From Spirosoma sp. (GTDB taxonomy: Bacteria; Bacteroidota; Bacteroidia; Cytophagales; Spirosomataceae), in NCBI GenBank assembly GCA_025351545.1, contig JANXVQ010000914.1:1-7112 (forward strand): DNA of 7,112 nt, given 5' to 3'. Positions within the stretch are counted from its first letter, which is position 1. Each line of letters starts with the position of its first letter. The translations under genes were made by a program, and so were the position numbers. Shown one piece after another: positions 6,555 through 7,112 of this stretch. The notes under the pieces were generated by a model. That model ran no database searches. It was not told the origin of the DNA and saw only the letters and a program-made list of their open reading frames with translations.

Positions 6555-6588
6555 TTTGTTTAACTTTTTGTGATTAAAGTTAAACAAA
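6555..6588 (-). promoter_or_regulatory. 13-bp palindromic operator-like site upstream of the rhodopsin gene
   Basis: TTTGTTTAACTTT at 6555-6567 is repeated as its exact reverse complement at 6576-6588, with an 8-base spacer. The element ends 74 bases before the rhodopsin ATG. Perfect symmetry over 26 bases suggests a dimeric regulator site rather than an RNA hairpin terminator, as the arms are AT-rich. Light-responsive MerR-type (LitR/CarH) regulators often control carotenoid and rhodopsin genes in other bacteria and are one candidate binder, but no regulator gene is in this window. TAGGCTTTG on the minus strand (6585-6593) overlaps the site and resembles a -7 box with one extra base. Confidence 0.6.
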
Positions 6589-6697
6589 GCCTAATCTTTT
6601 TTAATAGAGCTCCAACTACAAATTTTCCAACATGCGCTGAATCTATATGCACCAGCGAAAACCCAGGCTCTGGTGGTAAGTACTAAGACAATTTTAT

Positions 6698-6771
6698 TTT
6701 TGTCACTTCGAGGTGTGAAAAATATTCTGGTTGCTTGATTGTGAGATTTCTCATGCTTCGGAATGACAAAA
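6698..6771. repeat. 74-bp imperfect palindromic intergenic repeat (REP/MITE-like)
   Basis: The two ends, TTTTGTCACTTCGAGG at the left and the reverse complement of the right end, TTTTGTCATTCCGAAG, align over about 29 bases with 21 identities. Seven of the eight differences are transitions, so a folded RNA could keep many pairs as G-U. The GTCATTCCGA...GAAATCTC wording resembles short dispersed repeats I associate with intergenic regions of Bacteroidota genomes. It carries no gene. Confidence 0.6.
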
Positions 6772-6808
6772 GCAAACTTTAAATAATTAGGTCTGAGACT
6801 TATCTTTC

Positions 6809-6826
6809 AAAAAGGTGAGTTACGGA
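6809..6826 (+). repeat. Direct repeat R2, right copy
   Basis: AAAAAGGTGAGTTACGGA, differing at one base from the left copy at 4536-4553. It lies upstream of the rhodopsin regulatory region, so the R2 copies bracket the rhodopsin-blh unit in the same orientation about 2.27 kb apart. Confidence 0.75.
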
Positions 6827-6891
6827 AATATGCAATATGCGGCCGTATTTTGTTGATTGTAATGTCTGTCCAATTCAATCAGCAGTATACG

Positions 6892-6934
6892 CTCGACATT
6901 GTGGCAATATCCATGCGTCGATAAAAGAAATCGC
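6892..6934 (+). repeat. Direct repeat R1, right copy
   Basis: Partner of 4489-4531, with 38 of 43 bases identical and only transitions between them. Here R1 stands 65 bases to the right of R2, whereas on the left R1 stands 4 bases to the left of R2. The order is therefore R1-R2-[blh, rhodopsin]-R2-R1, all in direct orientation. The remaining non-coding sequence around it (6600-7080) shows no convincing gene. Confidence 0.85.
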
Positions 6935-7081
6935 AGACTTTTTACTTTACTGGAAAAGTCTATTTCTAAAGATAGGACTTTCGCTTAGCTTTTTAAAAAA
7001 TTGTAAATTAGTAGAATGATTGCTAAAAATGAGTACATCGAGTATTTATTGAGTACTCCTTTCAATTACACCTGTACTAAC

Positions 7082-7112
7082 ATGGCTGATCATAAACCCA
7101 ATCTGAGTCATG
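7082..7112 (+). CDS. Possible first codons of a plus-strand gene running off the right edge
   Basis: An ATG at 7082 opens a frame reading MADHKPNLSH to the window end without a stop. The hydrophilic start looks like a real cytosolic N-terminus, but only ten codons are visible. The upstream 60 bases show no clear promoter box or ribosome-binding site. This is a guess from position and composition. Confidence 0.3.
   Translation, partial: MADHKPNLSH

Noticed and set aside
6651..6676. CACCAG...CTGGTG short hairpin
   Set aside because: Only a 6-bp stem with a long loop, no U-tract and no gene context.
5630..6684. TGGTAAGTACT occurring at 5630-5640 and 6674-6684
   Set aside because: An 11-base match is expected a few times by chance among all pairs of sites in 7 kb.
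6695..6702. TATTTTTG on the plus strand as a -7 promoter box
   Set aside because: It overlaps the end of the palindromic repeat, has no -33 partner, and no convincing plus-strand gene follows.
6837..7019. 60-codon plus-strand frame containing the right R1 repeat
   Set aside because: No ribosome-binding site, no recognisable domain, and the tail is low-complexity AT-rich sequence. The only conserved part is the repeat itself, so it is described as a repeat.

Overview
The window reads as a chromosomal stretch of a Bacteroidota bacterium, most likely a Cytophagales member of the Spirosoma/Dyadobacter kind. This is inferred from a Bacteroidota-type -7 box (TAnnTTTG) in front of the cysteine desulfurase, mostly absent Shine-Dalgarno sequences, a FucP-type sugar permease, and a rhodopsin of the type found in these bacteria. 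No rRNA, tRNA, CRISPR array or intact transposase gene was seen.

Left part (1-3550): a FucP-family sugar/H+ symporter (+) converges on an MscS-family mechanosensitive channel (-), and the two share a strong bidirectional terminator. The channel gene is divergent from a cysteine desulfurase (+) that has its own recognisable promoter.

Middle (3550-4560): a sparsely coding stretch. It holds a weak hairpin, the C-terminal remnant of a rhodanese-like domain (- strand, 45 codons), a previously unlisted 23-codon membrane micro-ORF (+), a small VOC/glyoxalase-fold protein (-), and the left copies of two short repeats.

Right part (4561-6600): a compact light-harvesting unit on the minus strand. A proton-pumping rhodopsin (Asp89/Thr93/Glu100, Met97 at the colour-tuning site, Lys224 for retinal) is followed by blh, the beta-carotene 15,15'-dioxygenase that makes retinal. 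The rhodopsin has Gly144 at the place equivalent to bacteriorhodopsin Trp138, the fenestration seen in xanthorhodopsin-type pumps that use a carotenoid antenna. A 24-bp perfect inverted repeat lies between the two genes, and a 13-bp perfect palindrome with an 8-bp spacer lies upstream of the rhodopsin. The whole unit is bracketed by two families of direct repeats.

Far right (6600-7112): mostly non-coding, with a 74-bp palindromic repeat of REP/MITE character, the right copies of the flanking repeats, and possibly the first codons of another plus-strand gene at the edge.

Together, rhodopsin and blh form a minimal photoheterotrophy module: Blh cleaves beta-carotene to retinal, retinal binds the opsin, and the pump builds a proton gradient that could power H+ symporters such as the FucP-like permease. 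The carotenoid biosynthesis genes needed upstream are not in this window.
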